Translations under genes and position numbers: made by a program
Assembly: GCA_029907105.1 (NCBI GenBank)
Contig: JARYMM010000006.1
Coordinates: 1 to 64,000 of the forward strand
From: Anaerolineae bacterium
Lineage (GTDB): Bacteria > Chloroflexota > Anaerolineae > UBA3071
DNA length: 64,000 nt
Direction of reading: 5' to 3'
Part shown: in pieces, positions 19,467 to 29,921 of the stretch
Position numbering within the stretch: the first letter of the stretch is position 1
Layout of the letters: each line of letters begins with the position of its first letter
Notes under the pieces: model-generated
Databases searched by the model: none
The model's input: only the letters and a program-made list of their open reading frames with translations
What the model was told of the DNA's origin: nothing

Positions 19467-20086
19467 TTACAGTTTGCAGTTCGGAGTTCGAGGTTTGGAT
19501 TTTCTCCGCCGATCGTAGGCCGGCAACTGGGTGAGATGGCGGAGGAAGATCACGCCCAGGCCGCCGATGCCCAGCGCCATCGCCTGCGGAGAGACAAGGT
19601 GCAGCCGGTCGAACAGCCAGAAGACAGGCACCATGAGCACGGCCATGAGCATCACCGCCCGCGGGCTATCGCGCAATGGCAGATAAGCCAGACCCCACAG
19701 GGCGGCGCCGACGAAGGGCAGCAATGGCTGCTGCCAGAAGAACAGGCCCACCAGCGTGCCCAGCCCCATCCCGCCGTGGAAGCCGATGTAGACGGGCCAG
19801 CAATGTCCGGCCACGGCGGCCATGCCCGCTGCCGGCAATGCCCACGGCGTCCCTGCGAGCCGCAGCGCCAGCCAGGCGGCCAGCACACCCTTGCCCATGT
19901 CCACCAGGGCAGTGATAGCGCCGGCAACCACGCCGGCCAGGCGGTACACGTTGAGGCCACCGATGTGCCCGCTGCCGCTGAAGCGCACGTCCGGCTTCTT
20001 CAGCAGCCGCGTCACCACCACACCGGTGGGAAACGCACCGATGAGGTAACCGAGAACGGCGGCAACGAGCAGGCGACCGACGAGCA
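19467..20086 (-). CDS. plsY: Glycerol-3-phosphate acyltransferase PlsY-like
   Basis: LVGRLLVAAVLGYLIGAFPTGVVVTRL; SGHIGGLNVYRLAG; VDMGKGVLAAWLA; AGHCWPVYIGFHGGMGLGTLVG. Confidence 0.85.
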
Positions 20087-20095
20087 TTGTGCCTC

Positions 20096-21028
20096 CTAGC
20101 ACGCCACCCGCAACCGGCGGCGCAGCACGCTCACCTCCAGCCGGTGGGCGTCGGTGCGCATGATTTCCCCGTCCACGTGCACGGGCAGCCCCTGCGGCGA
20201 GGAGACAACGACGTGAGCGGCCCGATCCACCATCACCGTGGGCTGGGTGGCGTGAGTGCCGCGAATGAAGTAGGGGAGCAGGCGGAACATGGCGGGGCGG
20301 CTCACCTGGCGAGCCAGCGTTATGTCCAGCAAGCCGTCGTCCTGCACGGCCTGCGGGGCGATCATGAACATGCCGCCGGTGCGGCGGCCATTGGCCACCG
20401 AGGCCATGAGCAGCGGCAGCGTGCGCTCCTGCTCGTTGTAACACACGGTCACCACAGGCGCTTTGTAGTACAGGAAGATGGTTTTGAGCGCCGCCACCAG
20501 GAAGACCAGGGCCCCGCGCAGGTAGCGCAGCTTGTAGCTTTCCACCGTGGTGGCAGCATCGAAGCCGGCACCGAAGTTGTTACAGAAGTAGCGCACGTTC
20601 CCCAGCTCGTCCTGGACACGGCCCACATCCACCACTCTCGTCCGCCCGGCGGTCAGCACCCGACAGGCGGCGGGCACGTCGCCCACAGGCACGCCCATGC
20701 ACCAGGCGAAGTCGTTGCCCGTGCCGATAGGAATGAAGCCGAGGGTTCCGGCCGGCTCTCCCGCCTCCCAGGCCGGCGTGCCCAGGCTGGCCTCCATGAT
20801 ACCGTTGAGCACCTCATTGGCCATCCCATCGCCGCCCACGGCGGCGACGACCTCCCAGCCCTCCCGCACGGCCTGCGCCGCCTGGGCCACGGCCGACAGC
20901 GGCCCCGTCGTCTCGGCGATCTCGAACGTGGCTCCTGCTTCCCTCAGCGTCCGGCGGACGGCCTCTCCTGCCCGCCGCCCCGCTCCGCTGCCTGAGACGG
21001 GGTTGAGGATGACTTTGATCGTGGGCAT
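20096..21028 (-). CDS. Diacylglycerol/lipid kinase family protein (YegS/BmrU-like)
   Basis: ILNPVSGSGAGRRAGE; VAAVGGDGMANEVLNGI; GFIPIGTGNDFAW. Confidence 0.93.
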   Translation of the reverse strand: MPTIKVILNPVSGSGAGRRAGEAVRRTLREAGATFEIAETTGPLSAVAQAAQAVREGWEVVAAVGGDGMANEVLNGIMEASLGTPAWEAGEPAGTLGFIPIGTGNDFAWCMGVPVGDVPAACRVLTAGRTRVVDVGRVQDELGNVRYFCNNFGAGFDAATTVESYKLRYLRGALVFLVAALKTIFLYYKAPVVTVCYNEQERTLPLLMASVANGRRTGGMFMIAPQAVQDDGLLDITLARQVSRPAMFRLLPYFIRGTHATQPTVMVDRAAHVVVSSPQGLPVHVDGEIMRTDAHRLEVSVLRRRLRVAC

Positions 21029-21150
21029 ATTCCCCTCCGCTGCACGATGCGCTCGGCTGTTTTGACGATAACAACACCACCGACGGCCTGGAGTTGCTGA
21101 CCTTCTCCCCAGGCCGTCGGTGATGTGCAGAGGGGGCGAACAGCGCGCTC

Positions 21151-22134
21151 TCAGGCCATCTCCTCGTTCGCCAGGCGATTTATCGTGTCATATACAGCCT
21201 GCCGGTCAATGGAATCCGGCAAGGGGCCAACCGTGGTCAGCTTGCGCTCGACGATCTCGCGGGCGAACAGCGCACTGCGTTGCAGGGAATTCCCATCGAG
21301 CAGCGCCACCAGAAAGCCGGCCCAGAAGGCATCGCCGGCGCCGGTGGCATCCACAACCTGGACAGGCCGCGCCGGAATAGGCGTGATCCTTCCCTCCTCG
21401 GAGAGAAGGATGCCCCTGGCTCCCATGGTGAAAACCACAACCTTCGGACCCATCTCATGGAGCAGCGCAATGCTCTCTTCCGGCGCCCTGTCGCTGCCAA
21501 AGATGCGCCTGGCATCGTCCAGTGAGGGCTTGGTGATGGTGGCATAGCCCAGCATCCGGCGCAGGACGTCCTTCGCCTCCCGATAATCGGGCCAGATCTG
21601 AGGGCTGTAATTGGGATCGAGGGAGATGATCTTGCCATGTTGGTGGGCCAGTTGAAAGGCTCTCTCCACTGCTGCACGGGAGGGCTGCCGTGAAAGGGGC
21701 CAGGTAGAGGCATGGATCACCTTTGCCCGCTTGATGGCCCCCTCATCCACCTCCTGGGGCTCCAGGCGATAGTCGCCGCTGCGAAAGGCCTCGAAATCGG
21801 GCGTGCCCTGGGTGCGGGAAACGAACACAATGCTCGTGTGGACGCGGTGATCCATGATCAGGTAGTCGGTCACCACGCCGGCCCGCTGCAACTCCGCCTT
21901 GAGGAACTGACCGAAGGCTCCGATACCCGTCTTAGAGATGACTGCGGCGCGGCCGCCCAGCTTGGCCACGTTCACGGCGATGTTGGCCGGCGAGCCGCCC
22001 TGCACCTTGCGGAACGTACAGGCGTGACGCAGCGAGTCGGTCTCTTCGACAGAGATGAAATCAATCAGTGTCTCGCCGATGGCCAGAACGTCCAGATCAC
22101 CTTTCAGGACACTCAGCTTTGGCAATGCTCCCAT
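21151..22134 (-). CDS. PfkB-family carbohydrate kinase (fructokinase-like)
   Basis: LDVLAIGETLIDFIS; GGSPANIAVNVAKLGG; DATGAGDAFWAGFLVALL. Confidence 0.92.
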   Translation of the reverse strand: MGALPKLSVLKGDLDVLAIGETLIDFISVEETDSLRHACTFRKVQGGSPANIAVNVAKLGGRAAVISKTGIGAFGQFLKAELQRAGVVTDYLIMDHRVHTSIVFVSRTQGTPDFEAFRSGDYRLEPQEVDEGAIKRAKVIHASTWPLSRQPSRAAVERAFQLAHQHGKIISLDPNYSPQIWPDYREAKDVLRRMLGYATITKPSLDDARRIFGSDRAPEESIALLHEMGPKVVVFTMGARGILLSEEGRITPIPARPVQVVDATGAGDAFWAGFLVALLDGNSLQRSALFAREIVERKLTTVGPLPDSIDRQAVYDTINRLANEEMA

Positions 22135-24577
22135 TTCGCAGGGCCTCCAATTGCCGGTAGATGGCCTGACGATCAATCAGACGCTGAACGTGGCCGACCT
22201 CGCGCAGTTTGAGCGCCGCCACCTCATGGGCAAAGCGCACACAGAAGGGCCAGGATCGGCCATCGAGACGGGCGACGAGCAACCCCGCCCAGAAGGCATC
22301 GCGCCCTCCGGTCACACTGACCACCTGCACCAGCGGCAGCGGCCCTACCCGTTCAACTGTTGTGCCCTCAGAGACGGTCACCAAGCCGCCGCTGCGGGTG
22401 ACGATAACCACCTTCGCCCCCAGGCTGTGGAACTGGCGCAGGCAGGCGGCCTCCAGATCGTCTTCCTCCATATTGGGATCGAACAGCCGCCGTGCGTCTT
22501 TCAGAGAGGGCTTGACGATGGTTACATAGGGCAGTATCTGCGCCAGCACCTCCCAGGCCTCCACTTTGTCCGGCCAAACTCGGGAGCTATAGTTCGGGTC
22601 CAGCGAGACCAGCTTGCCTTCCCGATGAGCCAGCCGCAGCGCCCGGCGGATGGCCGAACGCGCTGGCTCATGCGCCAGCGCAAAACAGGAGGTATGCACC
22701 GCTCGGGCGCGAGCGATCAACTCCTCGGAGACATCGTGCAAGGTCAACAGCACGTCAGCACCCCGATTGACCTGAAAGTCAGGCACACCGGTCGTTTGGG
22801 TCGAGAACACACTGGTCGTCGGCTTCTCGGTGGTGTGGAGCAGGGCCTCTGTGCTCACGCCGTGGCGCTGAAGCTGTTCCTCCAGGAACTCGCCAAAACG
22901 GTCCACACCGACCTTGGAGAGCACCGCCGATCGGGCCCCAAGCTTGGCCACGTAGACGGCCACGTTGGCTGGCTGCCCGCCCAGATAGCGAGTGAAGCGG
23001 TGAGCTGAGCGCAGCGAATTGACCCGCTCGTGAGAGATGAAATCCACCAGCGTCTCTCCCACAGCCAGCACGTCGAGCTTGAAGTAGAGATCATCCAATT
23101 CGTTGAGCGTCACATCGTTCTCCACACGCGGGTCGAGGAAATAGGGATGGATGGGGAGAGGAGGAGAAAGGTGGCTTCTCCTTGCCCCCTTGTCTTCCCG
23201 CCCCCTTGTCAGAGCCTGCAGGTAGCCCTCTGCCGTGCGCTGCCAGGTGTAACAGGCCAGGACGCGCTGACGGCCTGCCTCGGCGTAGTGCTGCCAGAGA
23301 CCGGGGTTGCTGACCAGAGCAAACAGACTGGCGCTAACCTCCTCAAGATCGGTAGGGTCAATCAAAAGCCCATATTCCTCGTCACCCTGGCGCAGGCTCT
23401 CGCTGGGGCCGCCAAACTTGGTGACCACTGCTGGTAAACCAGCAGCCATGGCCTCAAGCGGAGCCAGCCCAAAGGGCTCATAGAGCGCCGGCAGGACAAA
23501 TATCGAGCGCAACCTGGCAAAAAAGCGGTAACCCGCCGCCAGGGCGCCCTGCCCCTGCAATGCGAACATGGAGACCTGGCCGCGCAGCTGCTCCCGTTCG
23601 ATGACCTCCATCAGGCTATCCAACACCGCCCGTTCCGTGTCTCCAGCATCCCGATAATCTCGGAGCGGATCTTCCAGGTCGCCGGTGATGATCACCAGGT
23701 TCGCCTGCTGGCGCAGCTCTGGACTGGAGGCAAAGGCCTTCACCAATCCAAGGTGGTTCTTCTTGGCATCCAGACGGCTGGAGGCGATGATACAGGGCAG
23801 ACGCAAACGCTCAGGCCACAGATCGCGGGCCAGAGCCGCTCTGATATGGGCGTGGACGGCCTCCTCTTCGCAATGGCGAGCGGCACGATCGAAGATGTCC
23901 ATGTTCACGCCCGGTGGCACAACGGCAAACCGTGCGTCATCTGTCCAGTCCACCGCACCCCGATAGGCGTTATGGCTGTACTGGCTGTAACGCTCCTGGG
24001 CAGTGCTGGTAATGTTGACTACGGAACGGTTCATGGCCAGCCGTTCGGCCGCCAGGCGGCGCGCAAAGTGATAGCGAGCATCCATCTCGGCCAGGTTGCC
24101 GCGCGTGACGTGTAGTTTGTCCATCTTCTGGGCACACAGCGAATGGGCAGTGAAGGTGAAGGGCACGCCGGTTTCCGCCTCTATGAGCACGCCGCACAGC
24201 CCGCCATCGCCGTAGTGCGTGGTCAAGGCATCCGGCAGACGGCCTTCTTGGCGGTAGAAGGCCAGGATGTTGGGAACCCAGTCCCGCACCAGGTGCGGCC
24301 ACAGCTCTTCTTTGGGCAGGAAATGAGGGGGGCCGGCCGGCAAGCGCACGATACGCACGTCGGGCACGCCGGGATAAGCGTCGAACGGTTCGGCGAACTC
24401 CGGCCACTGCGGGTCTACGATCTGCCGCGTCAGGATGTCCACCCGATGGCCCATCTCAGCCATGGCCAGCGCCAGTTGTTTCACGTAGACAAGCTGCCCG
24501 CCAAAGTCAGGATGCGCCGTCCAGTAGCTGTCCTGAGGATCGAAATTACCCTGGGGGTTGACAAAAGCGATGTGCAT
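22097..24577 (-). CDS. Sucrose-phosphate-synthase-like GT4 glycosyltransferase fused to a C-terminal PfkB-like domain
   Basis: MHIAFVNPQGNFDPQDSYWTAHPDFGGQLVYVKQLALAMAEMGHRVDILTR; LPALYEPFGLAPLEAMAAGLPAVVTKFGGPSES; C-terminal LDVLAVGETLVDFISHE...GGQPANVAVYVAKLGA...SVTGGRDAFWAGLLVARL. Confidence 0.88.
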   Translation of the reverse strand: MHIAFVNPQGNFDPQDSYWTAHPDFGGQLVYVKQLALAMAEMGHRVDILTRQIVDPQWPEFAEPFDAYPGVPDVRIVRLPAGPPHFLPKEELWPHLVRDWVPNILAFYRQEGRLPDALTTHYGDGGLCGVLIEAETGVPFTFTAHSLCAQKMDKLHVTRGNLAEMDARYHFARRLAAERLAMNRSVVNITSTAQERYSQYSHNAYRGAVDWTDDARFAVVPPGVNMDIFDRAARHCEEEAVHAHIRAALARDLWPERLRLPCIIASSRLDAKKNHLGLVKAFASSPELRQQANLVIITGDLEDPLRDYRDAGDTERAVLDSLMEVIEREQLRGQVSMFALQGQGALAAGYRFFARLRSIFVLPALYEPFGLAPLEAMAAGLPAVVTKFGGPSESLRQGDEEYGLLIDPTDLEEVSASLFALVSNPGLWQHYAEAGRQRVLACYTWQRTAEGYLQALTRGREDKGARRSHLSPPLPIHPYFLDPRVENDVTLNELDDLYFKLDVLAVGETLVDFISHERVNSLRSAHRFTRYLGGQPANVAVYVAKLGARSAVLSKVGVDRFGEFLEEQLQRHGVSTEALLHTTEKPTTSVFSTQTTGVPDFQVNRGADVLLTLHDVSEELIARARAVHTSCFALAHEPARSAIRRALRLAHREGKLVSLDPNYSSRVWPDKVEAWEVLAQILPYVTIVKPSLKDARRLFDPNMEEDDLEAACLRQFHSLGAKVVIVTRSGGLVTVSEGTTVERVGPLPLVQVVSVTGGRDAFWAGLLVARLDGRSWPFCVRFAHEVAALKLREVGHVQRLIDRQAIYRQLEALRNGSIAKAECPER
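23144..23210. repeat. Word-repeat element inside the coding sequence at the GT/PfkB linker
   Basis: Plus strand: atgggatggatggggagaggaggagaaaggtggcttctccttgcccccttgtcttcccgcccccttgtc; encodes REDKGARRSHLSPPLPIHPYF. Confidence 0.65.
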
Positions 24578-24620
24578 TCTGTCCCTTCCATGGGACATGG
24601 ACGAACACGGATCGGGATTA

Positions 24621-24703
24621 AGGTGACAGTCACCTGGTCAGCCAGATGTTGCGTCTCTCTGCAAAAAGCCTCCCGCATTTAGGCCAGGAAGTGACTGTCA
24701 CCA
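24621..24703. repeat. Pair of GTGACNGTCAC palindromes bounding an 80-bp segment
   Basis: aggtgacagtcacct at 24621 and gtgactgtcacc at 24691, mutually inverted. Confidence 0.55.
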
Positions 24704-24707
24704 CGTT

Positions 24708-26360
24708 CTATATCTTCAGCCACAAATACTGATAGGGGCGTAGGGCCAGTGCCAGTTGTCCTTCCTGAATGGGCGACAGATACTCACCACTCAACAGGTC
24801 GAACGGGGCGGCTGACAGGAGATCGGGCGATGTCAAAAGCACGGATTGTGGCTCGGAGGATAGGCTGTTGACGACCAGCAACTGCTCGTCGCCGTGCCTG
24901 CGCAGGTAGGCGGCCACCGCCTTCGAGTCAGTCTTCACCCAGGCGAAGTCACCCCGCCCGAAGGCGCTGTGCTCTTTGCGCACGCCGATCATGCGGCGCA
25001 TGGTATGGAGCAGGGAAGCGGGGTCGGCTTGCTGATCGGCGACGTTGACCCGGGATGGACCATAGACGGGGTCGTCAACGACGGGCGCGTAGAGCGTATC
25101 GGGAGAGGCGGTGGAGAACCCGGCGTTAAGGCCGCTGTCCCATTGCATGGGCGTGCGCACCCCATCCCGGTCGTCCAGCCAGATGTTGTCGCCCATGCCG
25201 ATTTCGTCGCCATAGTAGATGACCGGCGAGCCAGGCAGGGTGAAGAGCAGCGAGTTGGCCAGCTCGATGCGCGCCCGGTCGTTGTCCAACAGCGGGGCCA
25301 GGCGGCGGCGGATGCCCAGGTTGAGACGCATGCGCGGCTCAGGGGCATAGAAGTCCCACATGAACTGCCGCTCTTCGTCGGTGACCATCTCCAGGGTCAG
25401 CTCGTCGTGGCAACGGAGAAAGGTGGCCCACTGGCAGCACTGGGGAAGAGGCGGCGTGCGGGCCAGGATCTCCACCAGGGGCGTGCGGTCGGCGCGGGCC
25501 AGGGCCATGAAGATACGGGGCATGAGCGGGAAGTGGAAGTTCATGTGGAACTCATCGCCGCCTGCCCTGAGCCCTGCCGAAGGGTCGCCGAAATAGGGGC
25601 GCACATCTTCGGGCCACTGGTTGGCTTCCGAAAGCAGCATCGTGCCCGGCGCGTAAGCATCCACGAACTTGCGCAGCCGCTTGAGGTAGGCGTGGGTTTC
25701 CGGCAGGTTCTCGCAGTTGGTGCCTTCCCGCTCGTAGAGGTAGGGCGTGGCATCCACGCGGAAGCCATCCACGCCCAGGTCCATCCAGAACTGCACCACC
25801 CGCAGCATGGCCCGCTGCACTTCAGGATTGTCGTAGTTGAGATCCGGCTGATGATGGAAGAAGCGATGCCAGTAGTACTGGCCGCGAAGCGGGTCGTAGG
25901 TCCAGTTAGAGGGCTCATAATCCAGGAAGATGATGCGCGCCTCTGCGTACTTCTGATCGGTATCGCTCCAGACATACCAGTCGCGGTACTTCGCGTGTTC
26001 CGGATGCCCAGGATCACGGGAGGCCTGGAACCAGGGATGCTGGTCAGAGGTGTGATTGGGGATCAGCTCCACGATGATGCGCAGACCTCGCCTGTGCGCC
26101 TCCTCGATCAGCGTGCGCACATCGGCCAGCGTGCCGTAGTCGGGATGGACGTCGAAGGTGTCGCTTACGTCGTAGCCATCGTCGCGCAGCGGCGAGGGGC
26201 AGATGGGCAGCATCCAGATGGCATCTACGCCCAGCCACTGCAGGTAGTCCAGCCTGGAGATCAGACCAGGCAGGTCACCGATGCCATCGCCATTGCTGTC
26301 GGCAAAGGCGCGCACGAAGACCTCGTAGAAGACGGCGTCTTTGTACCAATCGTGGGACAT
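24708..26360 (-). CDS. treS: Trehalose synthase-like GH13 enzyme (maltose alpha-D-glucosyltransferase)
   Basis: [88 protein letters not shown]. Confidence 0.9.
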   Translation of the reverse strand: MSHDWYKDAVFYEVFVRAFADSNGDGIGDLPGLISRLDYLQWLGVDAIWMLPICPSPLRDDGYDVSDTFDVHPDYGTLADVRTLIEEAHRRGLRIIVELIPNHTSDQHPWFQASRDPGHPEHAKYRDWYVWSDTDQKYAEARIIFLDYEPSNWTYDPLRGQYYWHRFFHHQPDLNYDNPEVQRAMLRVVQFWMDLGVDGFRVDATPYLYEREGTNCENLPETHAYLKRLRKFVDAYAPGTMLLSEANQWPEDVRPYFGDPSAGLRAGGDEFHMNFHFPLMPRIFMALARADRTPLVEILARTPPLPQCCQWATFLRCHDELTLEMVTDEERQFMWDFYAPEPRMRLNLGIRRRLAPLLDNDRARIELANSLLFTLPGSPVIYYGDEIGMGDNIWLDDRDGVRTPMQWDSGLNAGFSTASPDTLYAPVVDDPVYGPSRVNVADQQADPASLLHTMRRMIGVRKEHSAFGRGDFAWVKTDSKAVAAYLRRHGDEQLLVVNSLSSEPQSVLLTSPDLLSAAPFDLLSGEYLSPIQEGQLALALRPYQYLWLKI

Positions 26361-26371
26361 GGCGCTAACAT

Positions 26372-27274
26372 CTACCCCTTCACTGAACCGGCCAGGAGGC
26401 CACGCACGAAGAAGCGCTGCAGCGAGAAGAAGACGATAAGCGGCAAGAGCATGGAGATGAATGCTCCGGCGGTAAGCAAATGCCAATCGGTGCCGAAGGT
26501 TCCCAGCATGCCCAGGAGCCGCTGTGTGAGCACTTCGTTCTGAGCGCCGAGGAACACCAAAGCTACCAACAGATCGTTCCACACCCACAGGAACTGGAGG
26601 ATGGCGAAAGAAGCCAGAGCTGGCACGGCCAACGGCAGGATCAGGCGTACGAAGATGGTGAAGTGCGAGGCCCCGTCAATGAAGGCCGATTCCAGGATGT
26701 CGCGGGGCAACGTGCTGATGTAGTTGTACAGAAGGTAGACGGCCAACGGCAGGCCGAAGCCGGTGTGGGCCAGCCAGATGCCCAGGAACGTGCCGTTCAG
26801 ATCAAGCTTGATGTAGTCCCTCAGGATAGGAATCAGGGCGATCTGCAATGGCACTACCATGATGGCCACCACGCCGATGAAGAAGGTCCTGCGCCCAGGA
26901 AAGCTGATCCAGGCAAAACCATAGGCGGCAAAGGCGGCGATCAAAATGGGAATCACCGTCGCCGGAATGGTGACCGTCAGACTGTTCAAAACAGCACTCC
27001 ACAGCTTGATGTTCTCCTGTCCACGCCTGATCTTCTCCTGCAACCGGGAGTTACCGCCAGCACTGCCTATGACGATCCGATAATTGTCCAGACTGAGCTC
27101 TGCTTTGGCCGGGTTGCGCAAAACGGTCCACCAACCTGAAGCAAGGACAGCATCGCCGGAGCGGAAGGAACTGACCAACAGGCCCATCGTCGGCAACGTC
27201 CAGACGAAGGCGATGATGAGCAATGTGCCGTACACGAACGCTTTCGAGCCCCATGTTTGTCGCCGGCCAACCAT
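26372..27274 (-). CDS. Carbohydrate ABC transporter permease (MalG-like)
   Basis: [42 protein letters not shown]. Confidence 0.93.
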   Translation of the reverse strand: MVGRRQTWGSKAFVYGTLLIIAFVWTLPTMGLLVSSFRSGDAVLASGWWTVLRNPAKAELSLDNYRIVIGSAGGNSRLQEKIRRGQENIKLWSAVLNSLTVTIPATVIPILIAAFAAYGFAWISFPGRRTFFIGVVAIMVVPLQIALIPILRDYIKLDLNGTFLGIWLAHTGFGLPLAVYLLYNYISTLPRDILESAFIDGASHFTIFVRLILPLAVPALASFAILQFLWVWNDLLVALVFLGAQNEVLTQRLLGMLGTFGTDWHLLTAGAFISMLLPLIVFFSLQRFFVRGLLAGSVKG

Positions 27275-28401
27275 TAGAATGCCTCCGTTTGCTGGGCGAA
27301 CTGGCGCAGGTTGTAGTACATCACCGGGATGACGGCCAGCAAGAGCACAACGGCAATGGCCGCGCCTCGCCCAAAGTTGAAGGCCCGGAACATCTGACTG
27401 TATTGCTCGTTGGCAATCACCTGCGTGCCGAAGTTGCCACCGGTCATGGACTGCACGACGTCAAAGATCTTCAGCGTAAAGAGAATAATGGTCGTCGAGA
27501 CGGTGATCAGCGTGCCTCGGATGTAGGGTACGGTGATCTTGAAGAACGCCTGAAACTCGTTGGCGCCGTCAATCCTTCCGGCTTCCAGAAGCTCAGCAGG
27601 AATGCCCTTGATCGCCGCCGAAATGATCACCATCGCATATCCCGTCTGCAGCCAGATGACGATGACGACCAGGAACAGGGTATTCCAGGGCTGCTTCAGC
27701 AGCCAGGCCTGAGGCGGCGCGCCAAGAGCGGTCACAATGGCGTTGAGCAAACCGATTTGCTCGGCGCCCGGGGGCCTGAATTCGTAGATGAACTTCCAGA
27801 TCACCGAGGCCCCCACCATGGAAATCGCCATAGGCATGAAGATCAATGCCTTTATGATCGTCTCAAAGGCCGGATGCGTGCGATCGGCCAGCACGGCGAT
27901 AATCAGCCCGAAGCCGACGCTGAACGCGGTGACGACCACCAGCCAGATCAGGTTGTTGCGGAAGGATTCCAGCATGGCCTTACTGGTAAAGGCATAGACG
28001 TAGTTCTGGAACCCTACGAACTTCTCCCCCCTGGCGTCAAATAGACTCGCCCAAAGGGTTCTCAGCGTGGGGATGAAGAGATACCAGGCCAGGATGGCCA
28101 AGGCCGGCCCGACGAAGACAAAGGGTGTCAGTCGCCTCTTCCACTGTGCCGGGAACCGCTCGATGATCAGGTTGGCCATGAGGAATAGCGCCAGAACCCC
28201 GCCCACGCCCCAGATGATGGCCACAATGGCCGTCACCCATTGCGGTGCCTGCCCATCGCGCAGAAAGCGGAAGACCACCAAAAGAACGTAGAAGGTCACG
28301 GCGGGAACGAACAGGGAGACGAACAAGCGGCTGAGGTTAGTGCCCAACCATGGCAAGATCCCTGTTAGCCTACCCACCTCTTCAGTTGATGTCTGTTTCA
28401 T
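27274..28401 (-). CDS. Carbohydrate ABC transporter permease (MalF-like)
   Basis: IPAELLEAGRIDGANEFQAFFKITVPYIRGTLITV. Confidence 0.93.
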   Translation of the reverse strand: MKQTSTEEVGRLTGILPWLGTNLSRLFVSLFVPAVTFYVLLVVFRFLRDGQAPQWVTAIVAIIWGVGGVLALFLMANLIIERFPAQWKRRLTPFVFVGPALAILAWYLFIPTLRTLWASLFDARGEKFVGFQNYVYAFTSKAMLESFRNNLIWLVVVTAFSVGFGLIIAVLADRTHPAFETIIKALIFMPMAISMVGASVIWKFIYEFRPPGAEQIGLLNAIVTALGAPPQAWLLKQPWNTLFLVVIVIWLQTGYAMVIISAAIKGIPAELLEAGRIDGANEFQAFFKITVPYIRGTLITVSTTIILFTLKIFDVVQSMTGGNFGTQVIANEQYSQMFRAFNFGRGAAIAVVLLLAVIPVMYYNLRQFAQQTEAF

Positions 28402-28568
28402 GCTGTGTGTCTCCTCTGGAGAGCGCACGATCTATTCACAAGCACTGATAACGAGAGGGCAAGGCGGATACAACAGTCTGATGCTCCGTACCCACCTTGC
28501 CCTTCTGATCATTGTGTTCTCATCGCCCAAAACGACTCGGGCCGCCCCTGGATAGCTTTTGCCGGGCC

Positions 28569-29921
28569 CTATTTGACAGCAGCGTCAATGTCCGCTATAG
28601 CCTCATCCAGGGTTCGCGCGCCGCTGACCCAATCGGTGACCCCCTTCCAGAAGGCCAGATTGAGTTCCGAGGCCATCATGTCCGAACCATCAAAGCGGGC
28701 GGCGGTAGCCTTGGTGATGGCTTCGGCCATCGTCCGCTCCAGCTCAGTCGGATACCAGGTGAGGTCCTGCTTCACATGCGGGAACAGCGAGCCACCCTGT
28801 CTCGCCCAAGGCTCCACCGAGGCGGGGGTGCCCAGGAACTCGATGAACTTCTTGACCTCAGGCCGCTCCTTACCCTTGAAGACGACGTACTGATCGCCAC
28901 CGACCTCCAGGGTGAACGGCAGCGCCGGATCAATGGGCGGCAGCATGAAGACGCCTACCATCTCGTCCAGATTTGCCTGTACATCGCTGGGGAAGAAGTT
29001 GGTGACGAAGCTGCCCTGCATGTGCAGCCAACACGTGCGATTGTCGCCAAACATCCACGTGGGCGGAACCTTGAAGTCCGTCAAGGCGATGGTCTGGGGG
29101 CCGCCGTAGAACAACTCGGGATCCATCCACAACCCCTCCAGGATCTCCCACGCTTTCCTGACTTCAGGAGAATCGAACTTGATCTCGTGGGTGACCCATT
29201 TGTCGTAGACCTCCACCGGCTGAGTGCGCAGAAGCAGGTTCTCGATCCAGTCCGTTCCCTTCCAGCCCGTGGCTGCACCAGACTCGATGCCATCACACCA
29301 GGGGGCGATGCCCGTGGCCTTCAGCTCCTCTGTGAGGGCCATGAGTTCATCCCACGTGGTCGGGACCTTGTACCCACCAGCCTCGAAGGCCGGTTTGTTG
29401 TACCAGACCCATCCCTTGGCGTTGACCCGGTGGAACATACCGTACGGAACCCCGTCCACCGAAGACAGCTCCTTCCAGGCCGGGGTGTACTGCTCGTCGT
29501 ACACCTCCAGCGCTTCAGGCCACAGGGGAACCAGACGACCCTCTCGGGCAAACTTGGCCACCGCGCCGGGCTGGGGGAAAGCCGCGATGTCCGGTGGGTC
29601 GCCAGCCTCGACGCGCACCGTGATCAACGTCTCGAACTCAGCAGTGCCCATGTAGATCACGTCAATATCTGGGTTCTGCTCCTCAAAGACCTTGATCACG
29701 TTGTTGAAGGCTGTCTCTTCCTCAGCGCGGAAGGGCCCCATGACGAAGACCTTCCCGGTGTTCGCGCCGGCGACGAGAGGCGCAGGCGTGGCCGTCACCA
29801 CAACCTCCACCGGCACCTCTTTCACCACTTCCTTCTCCACCACCTGCGGTACGGCGGCAGGACAACCGCTCAGTACCAGAGCGACAATGGCCAAAAGGCC
29901 GAGAATACGCAGCGTTTTCAT
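28569..29921 (-). CDS. Carbohydrate ABC transporter substrate-binding lipoprotein
   Basis: Lipobox LVLSGCPAAV; SBP family 1 pattern; adjacent permeases. Confidence 0.92.
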   Translation of the reverse strand: MKTLRILGLLAIVALVLSGCPAAVPQVVEKEVVKEVPVEVVVTATPAPLVAGANTGKVFVMGPFRAEEETAFNNVIKVFEEQNPDIDVIYMGTAEFETLITVRVEAGDPPDIAAFPQPGAVAKFAREGRLVPLWPEALEVYDEQYTPAWKELSSVDGVPYGMFHRVNAKGWVWYNKPAFEAGGYKVPTTWDELMALTEELKATGIAPWCDGIESGAATGWKGTDWIENLLLRTQPVEVYDKWVTHEIKFDSPEVRKAWEILEGLWMDPELFYGGPQTIALTDFKVPPTWMFGDNRTCWLHMQGSFVTNFFPSDVQANLDEMVGVFMLPPIDPALPFTLEVGGDQYVVFKGKERPEVKKFIEFLGTPASVEPWARQGGSLFPHVKQDLTWYPTELERTMAEAITKATAARFDGSDMMASELNLAFWKGVTDWVSGARTLDEAIADIDAAVK

